Positions 22,295-35,200 of a stretch of DNA of 64,000 nucleotides are shown piece by piece; the first letter of the stretch is position 1, and the number at the start of each line of letters is the position of its first letter. Under the pieces are notes generated by a model. The model did not search any database. It worked only from the letters and a program-made list of their open reading frames with translations, and was not told where the DNA came from. The position numbers and the translations under genes are program-made. The stretch comes from Lasiosphaeris hirsuta (lineage: Eukaryota; Ascomycota; Sordariomycetes; Sordariales; Lasiosphaeriaceae). The stretch is from assembly GCA_030549175.1 (NCBI GenBank), contig JAUKUA010000002.1, forward strand, positions 2,046,001 to 2,110,000. Reading direction: 5' to 3'.

Positions 22295-24054
22295 TTACTC
22301 TTTTTTCTTCTCAGCCCCTCGCTCAGCCCGCTCCCTCCTCCGCTTCCTCCAGGCCTTGATCTCATTCAACAGTCCCATTAGCAGCGGGACGCCCACCGGC
22401 CCTAGAAGGGGCAGGTACACGGCCAGTTTATGCTCATCAGGAAAGTAGAGCTGGCCAACCATGCTCTTTTCAAAGAACGCCCGCTCCGCTTCTGCCTCAG
22501 CAATTCGTGCATGCGCCAGCCCTTCGGGACCACCCAGCGTCTCGCACGCTAGGCGGAGATGTGTCATGGTCTTCGACACTCCGTCTGCCACACTCCCGGG
22601 GATTGAGATAGATGGAAGCGCCAGCGCAAGTCGAGCAAGTGAGCCTAGGGTGGATGAGGCACGGAGCAGTAGATCGGCTGACCGAATACGCGCGAGTGTC
22701 GAGAGGCGCAAGGGAAGAGATCCAGACTGCGGAGTTCCCGTAAGAGACAAAAGATGTGAGGTAAACGTTAACAGTGGTTGCCGAAGCGTGGCCGCAGAGA
22801 CATGGGTCGTGTCAGAAGGCAGAGAGAGCAGATATACAGTGCCCCACTGGGGTACCAGCCACGATTGAGAAGTTGACAGTCCGTCCTCCGTTTTGGGGGG
22901 TTCCCGAGGGGCGGCTAGAATGGTTTGGTTCCCGACAAACACGATGAAGTTGATCGTCGGGGCGCCGCCAATCGAGGGCGAAAGCGGCCATTCGGCAGCA
23001 TTGATAAAGGAGGAGAGGTCCTCCTTGCTGAGGATCTGACTCTGCACTCCAGGGCTTGCATATAGCTGCACCTGAGTGTCAATCGTGAAATTGTGAATCG
23101 GAGTAAGAACATTGAGCACTGGCTTCATAAACTCGTCGATGGCCGCCTCGATGTCCCAGCTGCTCGGCAGAGGCCCGCTCGTGAAAAGGGAGAATGTGAG
23201 GTGGTATGTCGGTGCATATTTGAGCGACCTCGTAGTGCGCTTCGAAAGCGACTCAGCAGCTTCTGGAGTCAGGCCTTGGGGACGGTGCTCAGATGGTATG
23301 GAGTTGTTAGATAGCAAGAAGCTGATGATGGCTTGCTCTTCGGCAAACGTGGAGCGTAGTTGGCCAGCGACGTAGGTAGCGAGTGAGGAGGAGGAAGACG
23401 TCGGCGAGGGGATCGAATTAGGAGGGTAGGTAATGTCGAGGACCGGAGCATATGGATCGAGGGTTGAGGTCGTCGACTCTCCCGGGATGAGGCGAATCGT
23501 CAGGGCTGCACCATCGTCGCCATTGTGGGTCTCCTCGGCCGCTGGCGGAGACAGTTGCAGGCGGAGGTGGTGGCCAGAGAAATCATTGAGGTCGTCAAGG
23601 GCGTGCTGGGTAAGGCGGAGGAGATTCTGCGCCTCCTGTTCCTGGAGGGAATTGGCCCGTATGGAAATGCGCAGAGGAAACACAGGGCGGCAGGCCTGCG
23701 CAAGACAGTGTCAGCAAGTCAAGTCGGAGAACACGATGCATCGCCGGGGTCGCATACTTTTCCGTCGGCCCAGTCAAGCATCTCATCCAGGGGCAGATTG
23801 GCACGGTGTATGGTCGTTGTCCTCCACCATATCGGCAAGCCAAGAAGGAGTACGATCAGCCAGAAGGAGACAATGACATAGGTCCGTCGACGAACATCAG
23901 ATGCCTTCTCTGGCGGCGGTTGCTTCCGCGCCGACGATGGTTCGTCCGCAACAGCACAGGGGGCTGCATTGTCCGATATCACCGCATCGGTAGTATTTTT
24001 CGAGCTGCTGGCGCCGCCCAGCGCGCCAGTATCTAGTGGTCGTCGAGCAGACAT
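22295..24054 (-). CDS. GPI transamidase subunit PIG-S (Gpi17)
   Basis: 565-aa subunit of the ER complex that cleaves the C-terminal signal of precursors and attaches GPI anchors. Exons are 24054-23758 and 23695-22295 (62-nt intron with a TGCTGAC branch). The topology is diagnostic: an N-terminal cytosolic tail with Ser/Pro, a transmembrane segment (TYVIVSFWLIVLLLGLPIWW) at about residue 70-90 followed by the family motif WWRTTTIHRANLPLDEM, a large lumenal domain with N-glycosylation sites (NFT, NQT), and a C-terminal membrane segment (YLPLLGPVGVPLLMGLL) before a basic tail. The start at MSARRPLD is preferred over the in-frame Met at 24093. Length is normal for the family. It is divergent from the FAT1-like gene. 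Confidence 0.93.
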
Positions 24055-24881
24055 GGCGTCTTTGTCTTGACGCGCAGCATGGAGGACGCCCACTTACCTT
24101 AGGTAACGACACGGCTCAACTTGACAGCGCGACGTCGCTGCAGTGCCCGAACCAGTTAGCGCTTCTATCACGTGCAAATGGAAGTACTAAATAAGCGGCC
24201 TGGCCTTCACATGTGAGGGTTGGCAGCATCAGCAATGCCATCCGTATCTAGCAACCACTTCGCGGCTTTCCACTCAGCATTTCTCCGTAGTCGTTAAGTA
24301 ACACTTTTATACTATGGCTTATTGCATTTTTATTCGGCCGCTATATGACCTGCAGCACACCACAATAATAGCCAACAATACCTTGACGGGAAACTTCCTG
24401 TGCTCCATGTATCCGTAAGTACCAGGTGGTACCAGGCGCTGCAGCTGCCAAGCCCTGCACTATGGCGGCCCACCCGGCCTCCCGCGCTGTTCCTGGCCCA
24501 ATCCAGTCTGATCTTGATCCGCGCCTGCCATGCGGATGGCCTCGAAGTGGTGCTTGGCCCGTGCAGTCACCAGTGGCAGCCGAGGCAAGCACCTGTCGCG
24601 CGATCTGAAATGGTGCCGCTAAGTAGAGGAGACACCCATCAGACACACGATGGGCTTGGCCGTCGCAATTGGAATCCTCCACTCCCGTCAGTCGCGATCC
24701 ACCACTGCCCAGCGCGGAACCTCGGACACCATTGTACGACCGTTTTCTGCTAGCTCGCCCACCGCCGTGAAGGCTACACTAGATAAATAAGTCATGAGCG
24801 CGACTTTGCACCACTCTTATTCTCCTGCTGCCCCTTGACCAAGCCACCCTCTCTCCCGTCTCCCAAAGAGGAAGTACCAAG
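24055..24881. other. Divergent promoter, PIG-S and FAT1-like genes
   Basis: No gene supported. The palindrome TTACCTTAGGTAA lies at about 24094-24106, right upstream of the PIG-S start. A TATA-like AGATAAATAAG lies about 95 bp before the FAT1-like ATG. Confidence 0.5.
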
Positions 24882-26998
24882 ATGGCCGCCCGTAAGTCCC
24901 CTCCTCGATTCAGGGAGACGAGCTTTTGAACCACCAGCTAACCCAGTGCTCTCTGTCAGTTCCGATCCCCCTCTCCCTCGCCGGCCCTGCCCTCGCGGCC
25001 GCCGCAGCTTATATCAACGCGCGATGCCTGGTCTCGTACGACCTCGGACTTCTCGGCTCAATTCTCCCAACAGTCCTCAGCTCGACATGGTGGGAGGCCC
25101 GCGGCCGCTTGAATATCTTCTACCGTCTTGAGTCTTGGGCAACCTCCAAGGCGTCCGAGAACCGCGTCTTCCTCCGCTTCGAGGATAAAGTCTACACCTA
25201 TGCCCAGGCGTACGACACTGTGCTGCGCTATTCGAATTGGCTCCAGGAGAAGCGTGGAGTAAAAAAAGGCGAGCTGGTCGCATTAGACTTTCAGAACACG
25301 GATTCCTTCATCTTCCTCCTCTTCGCCGTCTGGTCGCTCGGAGCCGTTCCCGCCTTGATCAACTATAATCTCAGCGGCAAGATACTGGTGCACTGCATGA
25401 AGAGGACATCCTCACGGCTGGTCCTTGTAGATCCGGTAGTTGCCGTAAATGTTGGAGACGACGTGCGGTCAGAGCTGAACGATGTCAACTTCGAGGTTGT
25501 GACGCCCGAGCTGGAGGCACAAATGTTGGCCATGGAGCCCATCCGGCCTTCAGACGATCTACGGAACGATGCCAAGGGAGATGACATGGGGATGCTGATC
25601 TACACCAGCGGAACCACTGGGCTGCCAAAGGCTGCCATTGTGTCCTGGGCAAAGGCCACGGTCGTCAGCGGATTTACTGCGAGGCTGATCGGGACCAAGC
25701 CAGGCGATGTCTACTACACCGTAAGTTTAAAGCTCAGTGCGACTAGATACCATCGAACTTGGTCCGGCATGCAAATTCTAGCCCCTGACCATTTTTGCGG
25801 TCTCAAATTACCTTTCAGGACTCAGCGACTAACATCTACATAGGCAATGCCTCTGTATCACAGCACGGCGATGTTGTTAGGTTTTGTCCATACCCTGGCA
25901 ATAGGCGCGACGTTTGCTATGAGCCGCAAATTTTCCACCAGCCATTTTTGGGAAGACGTCCGAAAGCACAAGGCCAATACCATCCAGTACGTAGGCGAGA
26001 CATGTCGATATCTTCTCTCGGCGCCACCCGCACTTGACCCTGTCACCGGCGAGAACCTCGACAAGAAGCATGACGTGCGCGTTGCGTTCGGAAATGGCAT
26101 GCGGCCTGACGTGTGGAATCGGTTCAAGGGGCGTTTCGGTATCGACACTATTGCCGAGTTCTACGGCGCAACTGAGGGTACCTTCGCCACCTGGAATGTG
26201 AGCCGGAACGACCTCAGCATGGGCGCGGTGGGACGCAACGGCTCACTGTATAACTTGCTTCTCGGTGGGAGCTTCGCCATCGTTCACGTCGGCCACGAAA
26301 CCGAATTACCGGAGCGCGACCCCAAAACGGGATTTGGCCGCCGTGCGCGTCGTGGAGAGCCCGGCGAGCTTTTGTTCAAGCTACCGCCCAAGAATATCAA
26401 CACCCGTTTCCAGGGCTACTATGGAGACCAGGGTGCGACTACCAAGAAGATCATGAGGTCGGTATTTAGTAAGGATGATGCCTGGTTCCGAACCGGTGAT
26501 ATTGTCCGACAGGATAACGAGAATCGCCTCTTCTTTACCGACCGCATCGGCGACACTTTCCGATGGAAGAGCGAAAACGTGTCAACCGCTGAGGTTGCAC
26601 AGGTCGTTGGCTTGCATCACGCCGTCTTGGAGTCCAATGTGTACGGCGTTGAGCTACCAGAGCACGAGGGTCGTGCCGGATGTGCTGCGGTGGTTCTGGA
26701 ACCGTCAGTGCTTGCTGGCGAGGGTGGGCTTCCAAGCGAGGAGGCGCTAAAGAGCCTGGCGGATCATGTCAAGGCTGGGCTCCCCAAATATGCGCTGCCC
26801 CTGTTTATCCGTGTAGTAAAAGGAACCACCCTCGAGGCTACGGGCACAAATAAGCAGCAGAAGCAAAGTCTGCGTAGTGAGGGCGTAGAGCCAGGCAAGA
26901 CGGGTGAGGATGTCATCTTTTGGTTGAAGGACGGGACGTACATGAGCTTTGGTATCAAGGAGTGGGATACTCTAAAGACAGGCAAAGCCAAGCTTTGA
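24882..26998 (+). CDS. Very-long-chain acyl-CoA synthetase / fatty acid transporter, FAT1 family, ending AKL
   Basis: 641-aa ANL-superfamily enzyme that activates long or very long fatty acids to CoA esters. Exons are 24882-24891 (only 10 nt), 24960-25720 and 25844-26998, with introns of 68 and 123 nt. Splicing gives MAALPIPLSLAGPALAAAAAY, an N-terminal hydrophobic segment typical of the family. The AMP-binding P-loop is MLIYTSGTTGLPKAA. FATP/VLACS signatures are EFYGATEGTFATWN, DAWFRTGDIVRQD and FFTDRIGDTFRWKSENVS. The protein ends KTGKAKL; the last three residues AKL fit the peroxisomal PTS1 consensus, which points to peroxisomal fatty-acid activation rather than only plasma-membrane uptake. 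No anomalies. Confidence 0.94.
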
Positions 26999-28168
26999 TG
27001 GTGTTTGACCTAGCGGGGGGAGCAACTCATGAGACGTTATATACCCGGTGTTACCTGTTGTACATAAAATAGAGTAGAGAGACGGTTGTATTTATTGTAC
27101 ATATAGCTTCTTCATTCCGTCAGCAACTTGCGCTCCAGAAGATCATGGCATGCGCAAAACAAAACCAAGAATGACTTATTCTGACACAAGACAGGGGAGA
27201 AAGGGGTGGTGTCCACCTAGGCGTACCGGGTATTGATTGGCCGAGGCCCGTAAAATCGGCCAAGCATCGGCGGCCGCACGGCGTGAGCCGTTTGCGCCGT
27301 TTGCGGCGCGTTGGAACGCCAAATCAAGCGAGCAAAAAGAAACGGCGACGCCCCGTTTGGAAGGTGGTCCCCGCATCTCTCACATCCAATGACCATACCT
27401 GTGGAACGAATGTCGGGTCTCCGTCCCAGCCGCGAAGCCTCCGTTCTCGACCTCGCCTGGAAAGCTACTAGTAAACGGTATATGGCACGTGTATGGGTAG
27501 CTCTGGCCAGCAGAAAACGAACTGGCATTACTTCGCGGTATCGAAAGACACTTAGCCCACCCCCACATTCGGGTGCAGTCGTTGCGAAAACACCCACCAA
27601 ATGACATAATATTTTACCTCACGCTGTTGGCCAATTGCAGGCCTGGTCGATTGCGCAATGCCGCACCAAGCCAGATTTGGCGGGTGAGGGGCAGGCGTAT
27701 CCCCACGTCAGGGTCATGGAGGGGCAAATCGCCCCGCGTCACTGAGAGGGGAGTCTACGACAAGAGCTCGCCGAGCTGGCCGTGTCGTTCGGGGCAGCAT
27801 CATTCCAGTCTTGGGACGCTGATTTTTCGGGCGCCCACGGGGTCTGAAAGGCCAGGGGGGGGAGCGAAGCTCGGCGACTGACCAATCTTTGTGTGTAGCA
27901 CTTCTGAGAGGCCGGTAGGAGAGGCCAAGTGAGGCGCTTTATTGCTCGAAAACGCAATTGCAAACTTTCGCAGCTCGTGGAGACAGGCTCATGCGGTGCT
28001 TTTAAATACCCACTGCCCCTCATCACGCCAGAAAGACGGCCCCCTCGTCCCCCATTCCAACTTGTCTCTCTGCTTACAACCAAGTCCTCGTGCGCCCTCT
28101 TGACCTGTACTTGTAGCCACCTTCTCCTCCCACAACCAAACGATACTCACAGACAAACTACCTTTACA
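26999..28168. other. Intergenic spacer
   Basis: 3' flank of the FAT1-like gene and promoter of the peroxiredoxin. No gene supported. TTTTAAATACC near 27999, about 170 bp before the peroxiredoxin ATG, is a possible TATA-like element. Confidence 0.5.
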
Positions 28169-29008
28169 ATGGCTGACAGACCCGCTCCGTATGTTCTCCT
28201 AGCTCCTGCCCGGCACCTTCGGGACGGCAGCAGCTTCGTATCAAGTGGTCTTCAGTGCTAACGCCTCCGATGGTAGCCTCCGCCTCGGTTCCGTTGCCCC
28301 CAACTTCCAGGCCGACACCACGAACGGCCCCATCGACCTCCATGAGTTCATTGGCGACAATTGGCTCGTCTTCTTCTCTCACCCCGAGGACTACACCCCG
28401 GTGTGCACCACCGAGCTCGGCGAGTTTGCCCGCCTCGAGCCCGAGTTCACCAAGCGTGGTGTCAAGCTCCTCGGTCTCTCTGCCAACACCCTCGGCAGCC
28501 ACGAGGGCTGGATCAAGGACATCAAGGATGTGACGGGCTCGCAGGTCGGCTTCCCCATCGTCGCCGACAAGGAGCGCAAGATCGCCTACCTCTACGACAT
28601 GTGAGTGTGGTCCATCCAAGGGGGTAGCGCCCAACAATAGCAAAAAGGGATGATCAAGGGGCTAACGTGTTCACCCGCAGGATCGACTACCAAGACACCA
28701 CCAACGTGGATGAGAAGGGCATCGCCTTCACCATCCGCTCCGTCTTCATCGTCGACCCCAAGAAGGTCATCCGCACCATTCTCTCCTACCCGGCCTCGAC
28801 CGGCCGCAACAGCGCCGAGGTCCTCCGCATTGTCGATTCGCTCCAGACCGGTGATAAGCACAAGATTACCACTCCCGTCAACTGGGTGCCCGGTGACGAC
28901 GTCATTGTTCACCCCAGCGTCAAGGGCGAGCAGGCTACCCAGCTCTTCCCCAACCTCCGCGCCGTCAAGCCGTACCTCCGCTTCACTCCTCTGGCTAAGG
29001 ACGCTTAG
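28169..29008 (+). CDS. 1-Cys peroxiredoxin (Prx6/Prx1 type)
   Basis: 223-aa thiol peroxidase reducing H2O2 and organic peroxides. Exons are 28169-28188 (20 nt), 28277-28600 and 28681-29008, with introns of 88 and 80 nt. The peroxidatic Cys is about residue 50 in FFSHPEDYTPVCTTE, the signature of the Prx6 group. A long C-terminal domain with TPVNWVPGDDVIVHPSV is also typical of 1-Cys enzymes. There is no obvious mitochondrial presequence (MADRPAPLRLGS), so a cytosolic location is likely. Codon use is strongly biased to C-ending codons, as in highly expressed fungal genes. Length is normal. Confidence 0.96.
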
Positions 29009-32000
29009 GCTTTTTGTATATAAGTAATGAAATATGAATTGTTATGCTTGAAGGGTCAATGTCTGAGCTTGGGCGTGGTGCGGATATAACTCAAGTTTAT
29101 CGTGGGTACTGACAACTGGGTGCGCTATTTCGGGCACGATATGACCCGGGGACGATATATGTTCTGCGTAGTCTGGGGGTGTTTTGGCGAGTCAGAAAAC
29201 GGCGGCCCTTTTGGGGGCCATATTTTAATCCGAGCTGTATGTAGCAAGTAATTTGAGACTCACCCGCGCCATCTGGGCACTGATACCTTATTAAATTCCT
29301 CCCAGCATTGTTCGGATGGTGACCCGGCAATCTGGCTCCTAAACCCTGCCCGTGAGCCGGATGCCTATCTGTGCCATGTCTACACCCTATCTTCGGGTTC
29401 ACCAGCGTGGCAGTGAACTCCTTCTGCGAAGAGATGGCATAGGAAAATGCATATTCCAATAAAACTGTTGAGTCCTCAAATACGCACTACACTGCGAATC
29501 GGATGGTTAGCTCCACTACCTCGCAAATTTGGTCTGAACTAGGCAGTCCCGCGAACCAGTCGGCCAGTGGTTTGAGGTGCGGGACAAAAATGTCAAAGCG
29601 AACAGGGTCAGCAGATGACCTTTGACACTTTGACATGCGGAGGCTGCAGCAACAACGTGGCGACAGCCTCTCAAATTCCGAGATCTCGCGATCTGTAACA
29701 CTAGAGCTGTCGGTACCTAGCAGATTATCAACCGCATGGCAGGGAGGCTTGGTCTCTCGAGCTCCTGCTCGCTTCTCGAACTGCGGTTTAGCGGGCACTC
29801 GGTGGTTTGGCCAAGCATTGCTAATCTTCCTTTAGCAGGGCTGAAGAAGCCATGGAAGAATGGGGTGCCGATGGTGACACAACCCTCCCCTCCTTCAAGG
29901 GCAAGATTGACACTGGGCCGAGGCCAGTATCACCAGTCTCCGTGTCCCCCTATTTCCTTTGTCGGGAGGGAGAGCGGGCGGGGCTACTCCGTCCCCACTG
30001 TCCATTCACCATTCACCATTCAGGTGGAAGAAGTCGTGGATACCTTGTGCGGCTGACGGGTGCTGCGCAGGTGTGGCGGCCCCTTGTGGATACTAACGCA
30101 AGTAACGCAAGCAACAGGACCAACGGCCGCGAATGAGGATGCATCATCAGCTCAGTCTCAACGGGCGTGGATAATGCAAGTCAGCAATGTCGGGCGCTCT
30201 GGCGAGTCGCCGTTGTTCTGTCGCTCATCGTCCCGTCCGAATCGGGTTTCGTCCTCCCCAATCAGGCGGCTCTCTCCGGCCAAGAGCACATCCGCGGCAT
30301 CTGTCACATCGAGCTTGTTCGAGGGCGAGGAAACAATGGGACCACCGGGCTACGGGGACGTACAAGGGTTTGAGCACTGGAAACAAGATTTCTAAGGAAC
30401 CAGTGAAGAGAAGGTCAAAGTGTAGGTTCTGCAGTGAGAATGGCTTTTGATGCACCTGGGACGGGCTGGAAGTTTGCTCAGTTTTACCGGCTCTGCTCTG
30501 ATTGATCAATTGGATCAATTTGGAGTCGAGTGAGCCCTGCGAGCTTTGTCTCTTGATCCCAATGCGGGTTGCTCGCAGCGCCTTGCTGGGGGAACACTTT
30601 TTACATCCGGCCCCATGCTTTTTCTCGCAGCTGCCATTGGCCAGACGGTACACGCAGCGCCGCAGGGCGCTCCGTGCCTCATCGCTTTGGTGCTCTGCGA
30701 CAAACTCCACATTTTCACATTCCATCTGCTCACATCCCCGGCCGACCTACCACCTGGCGCTCTCGGTCTCCACTGCTGCCCCCGCTGCCCGCCGCCCAGG
30801 AGCCCTCGACTTAGGTGAGACTCTGCCCGCTGTCGACAAGCAACCTGCGCCAACCAGATCCAACGCACGAGACTGTCGTTCGCATCCACCTCACTGCATC
30901 CTCGAGTCGCTCTCCTGCAGGTCCAGTCCTCGACGTCGACGATTCAATTGTCAGGCCGCCAACCGGCTGTCGGGTTTCTCTAGACCCTCGACCCTCGACC
31001 CTCGACCCTCGGCCCTCAACCCGCGACGCTGCAGCACAGCACAGCGCAGCACAGCATCCATCCAGCGTCAGGCCGCGCGCGTCGCCGCGAGGGCCGACCT
31101 GACCCGACCATCCAGCATCGACGGGATTGCGACTGTCATCTGTCGACTGTCGACCCATCCCCGCCATCCACACACAATAACCCCCCCCCGCCGGGCTTTC
31201 ACACGCACCCACTCTTTTCCGCCTTCCGAGAGGGCCAACTTCTTCCACACTTCCCGGCCTTCGCATCCAAACGACCGTCTGTGCGGCGCTCTGCGCAAGC
31301 GGTGGAATCGGTGTGCACAGTCGCACCTCTCCGTGTCCTGTGTGTCCTCGTCCTCCTCGAAGCAGAACGGGCCCCAAACCTGCCCATCGCTCCTCTGCTT
31401 CTCCTTTCTCAGCGCCGCCCCGGAAATTAAGCACTGCAACGTCAGCTTCGCGGTCGCTGGCGCTGCATCAGCCTGATCAGGTACGGCAGTGCGCGCCTCC
31501 ATCTCCCTCCTGCTTCTTCTGCTGTTGCTTTTGCTTCCTGATTCCTGCTTTCTGCTTCCTGCCTGCTCTGCCCCTCTTGCCGTCCCCTCCTGCGTCCCGA
31601 GCGAATCGCCGTGTCCATTTTGCACACCGTTCCTCGCCCCAAGGCTGCGGTGCCAGCCTTCCCCCCGACGCAATCCTCCACCTGCACCATCCACCCCCGT
31701 GGCTCGCTTGCGACCTCCGCCTTGCGACCTCGCTCTATCCACCGCACCCGTCACCTTTCTGCTCTGCTGGGGTCACAGATCGTCGCTGCTGGATTCGTGG
31801 CGAACCAGTGAGCTGCCGAGCTTTAGCTTCCTGGGAGCTGGGTTGTGTCGTGCAGGTTAGCTTGGGTGAGCCTGGCAGAGGCTGGCTGGCGTCAGCTATA
31901 CACCCCCTGACCATCCCGTCAGCCCTCCCCAGGTGGCACCCGCTCTTCGGTTGACCGATGCTGGCTTCGTCCGACGTCTGTGCCTCCGCGGCGGGTCCCC

Positions 32001-32233
32001 CCAAGACTTTCTCAAGTTTTTCTTCTTCTTGCCAGCTGTTCATCCTATTGGCACCTCCTTGTCCACCTTGCTCGTTACAGCCTTCGCTTTATCATCTGCT
32101 TCCCCCTTGTATTTGACCCGGAAACCCGGGCTTTTGAAAAGCTTTCCTCCTCCTTCCCGCTCTCCCGCTCCTGAGGCGACCCTACATCCTGGCTAGCAGT
32201 CTCCGGACTGCGTAGCCCATCACCACTGCCGAC
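29009..32233. other. 3.2-kb spacer including a long pyrimidine-rich leader
   Basis: No supported gene. From about 30.8 kb to the kelch ATG the plus strand is C/T-rich with tandem CCCTCGA units at about 30984-31013. This looks like a long promoter plus 5' leader of the kelch gene. Open frames over this stretch, on either strand, arise from the compositional bias and show no domain. Confidence 0.5.
30984..31013. repeat. Short tandem repeat CCCTCGA
   Basis: Four near-perfect 7-bp units within the pyrimidine-rich leader region; the last unit has one substitution. Confidence 0.85.
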
Positions 32234-35200
32234 ATGTCGGGATCTGGACTGACATTCACGAACCAAGGCTCGCAGCAGGTTGGCCACAGCGATTTCAGTC
32301 GCTTCTCGGATTCAGAAAACGAAGATCGCCCTGAACGATCGCCATCTTCCAGGTCGCCCTCTGACATTATATCATCGGCCTTTCGGAACATTAAAAAGAT
32401 CACACCCAACCGCGACGATTTTGCCAGGATCGCGCGGCAGCCCTCGCATCTGAATCTAAGACGTCCCTCGGAATCTTTCATCCCCACAATTGAGAAACCC
32501 GCCGCTTCTGCACCTCTCCCGGCCAGGTCTACGGGTCCGTCACAGGGGAATCATGCTCGAAGCTTGAGTCTCCAAAATAGTCTCGAAAAGCCATTGCCTG
32601 AGCCCCCACCGCAGCTCTCCCCTGAGGGGCCGCTGACACCCTTAGCACCGCCGGTACAACAGGGCTTAGCAACGATACTGGACGCCGAGGACAAAGAAAT
32701 GGACACCCGAACAAGCACCATGGACTCGGCATCTTTCGTGGAGATGGGAGGAAGTGGGCTATACATGAGGTCACAGGACGGCCCTAGCCAAGACACGAGC
32801 ATGAACAGCAGCCAGACCAGCTTGGCGAGCGCCTCCCGACTGGAAGGAGGAGACGAGCGAACCGATAACCTGACGCCCAAGAGTAACGGGCCGCTTTCGG
32901 CAGGACCCTCGCCCAATATCGCACAGGGAAGAACGCCTACGCCCGGGGCTGCTGTTGGGACGGCGGGGACGACGTCTTCAGCACACTTGTCAGGGTTGAT
33001 GTGCAATGTGCATCGAACCACGGGTAGGGAGCCACACCCCTTGGTTGGAGCAACGACGACGATTCTCGGCGACAAGCTATACGTCTTTGGGGGGAGGATA
33101 CTGTCTAGGAGCAGACCCGCTCCATTGACAGCAGACCTATACGAGCTCGACCTCATACGCCGCCATTGGACAAAGCTGGAAACAGCAGGAGATATTCCGC
33201 CGCCTCGCTATTTTCATTCCATGTGCGCCCTTGGCGACACCAAGATGGTCTGCTACGGCGGCATGTCTCCCACATCGAACCAAAAAACCAACCCCGCGGC
33301 GCAAGATCAGCAGCCTGAAGTTACAGTCATGTCTGACATCTACATTTATGACGTGCCAACGAAGAAGTGGACTTTCATCCCGACGCAAGATGCTCCGCAA
33401 GGTCGTTATGCGCACTGCGCGTGCATTCTGCCCTCTTCCGCGACCTTCGTATCACACAGAGCGCCGCTTTCGGCCATTCAACATAACCCTTCCACCAGCA
33501 ACCCTAATGAGGGCCGGATCGGCATGAGCATCGACGGCTCTGGGGGAGCTGAGATGGTTGTCGTTGGTGGACAGGACGGAGCAAACCACTACATCGAACA
33601 GATTAGCGTCTTTAATTTGCGCAGCTTAAAGTGGGTTTCGACGCAACCGTTAGGTAAGAGCTGCGGTGCGTACCGAAGCGTGGTAGCTCCGTTACCGCCC
33701 TCCGTGACTGCTAAGATCGGGAGGTCTACGAATGGCACGCGCCCAGACGGAGGAATCAGCCAGGAGGCAAAAGAGCCAGGGTCCAGCATGTTGATATATA
33801 GTAACTACAACTTTCTGGATGTCAAGCTCGAGCTTCAGATAAGATCGAGTGACGGTTCGCTTAGCGAACGTCCGATGAGCGGCACGTACAGCCCACCGGG
33901 CTTGCGGTTCCCTAATGGGGGCATCATCGACACTCATTTCGTTGTCAGCGGCACGTACCTCACGTCTTCGAAACAAGAATACGCCCTCTGGGCTCTGGAC
34001 TTGCGGACCCTGACTTGGAGTCGCATCGATGCCGGCGGGGCAGTCTTCAGCCAAGGCAGTTGGAATCGCGGTGTCTTGTGGAACAGGAGGAACACGTTTG
34101 TCGTTTTGGGCAACAGGAAGAGAAGCCTTGTTGACGACTACAACCACCGCCGTATCAACTTCAGTAACGTCTGCATGGTGGAGCTGGAAGCGTTTGGGTT
34201 TTTCGACAATCCTAGGAAGACAGCTCCGATGAGCGGGTTCGTCAGCGCCAGCAGTCCTTATACAGGACCTGGCTTGAGCCTTGCTAGGAAGGCTGGCTTC
34301 ACCGCTGGCGGGAGGTACCACAGCCGCGCTGCTGAGGAGTTGGGCGAGAAGGCTCTTGCAATGAGGGAACTGGCCGATATGGATATCCTCTGCATTGGCG
34401 GCGAACGAATACCGATCAACTCGCGGATTGTGGCAAGACGATGGGGCCCCTACTTTGTTCAGCTTCTTAGGGAGGGAACTGCAACACACGATGGGAGCGA
34501 TTCTATGACACTCCGGTCGAATTCGATATCTGCGCCAGGAAGTACGGTTCGCAGCTCCAACATGACAATCACTCCCGGTAACCGAAACACCATGGAAAGC
34601 CAAATGTCTATGGGCAGCACGTTGTATTCCGTCAGTAGCTCTGGCAAGCCTCCCAGCACTGCAGCAACATCAGTCTCGGGTGGTGCGATGTCACCACCCG
34701 TGGATCCAGCCGCCATCAATACTGCACCAACCCCCCGCACCCTACCCCCGAATAGCCGGCCCAGGTGCTTGTACCTACCTCACACCTATCTCACCGTCCA
34801 GGCTCTGCTCTACTTCTTGTATACTTCAAGCCTCCCTCAGCCCTCGTCCCCACTCTGCACACCGCAAATCCTCTGCAGCTTGCTTCAAATAGCACGTCCC
34901 TATAGGATTGACGGACTGCTCGAAGGTGTTGTTGAAAGGCTCCACAACCTACTCGACAGCCGCAACGCTGCAGCGGTTTTCAACGCTACGGCTATGGCCG
35001 CCGGCGGTGGACGGGGCATCGACGGCAGTCTGAACCCGAATTTCTTCCCAGTCGCCGCCGGTCTCGAAGGACTGTCAAGCCCCACAGACTCTCAATCCAA
35101 CGGTGGCAGCACCCTTGGGAGTGAGTCCGGGACCAATGGGACGCCAAGTGGGCGCAATACGGCGCTCAAGATCAGCACGGCGGTGCCACAGGGCGGACGG

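Noticed and set aside
30502..31476. Plus-strand open frame of 324 codons
   Set aside because: Lies in a C/T-rich leader; the product is Ser/Arg/Pro-biased with no domain, and long frames on the opposite strand overlap it, as expected from composition.
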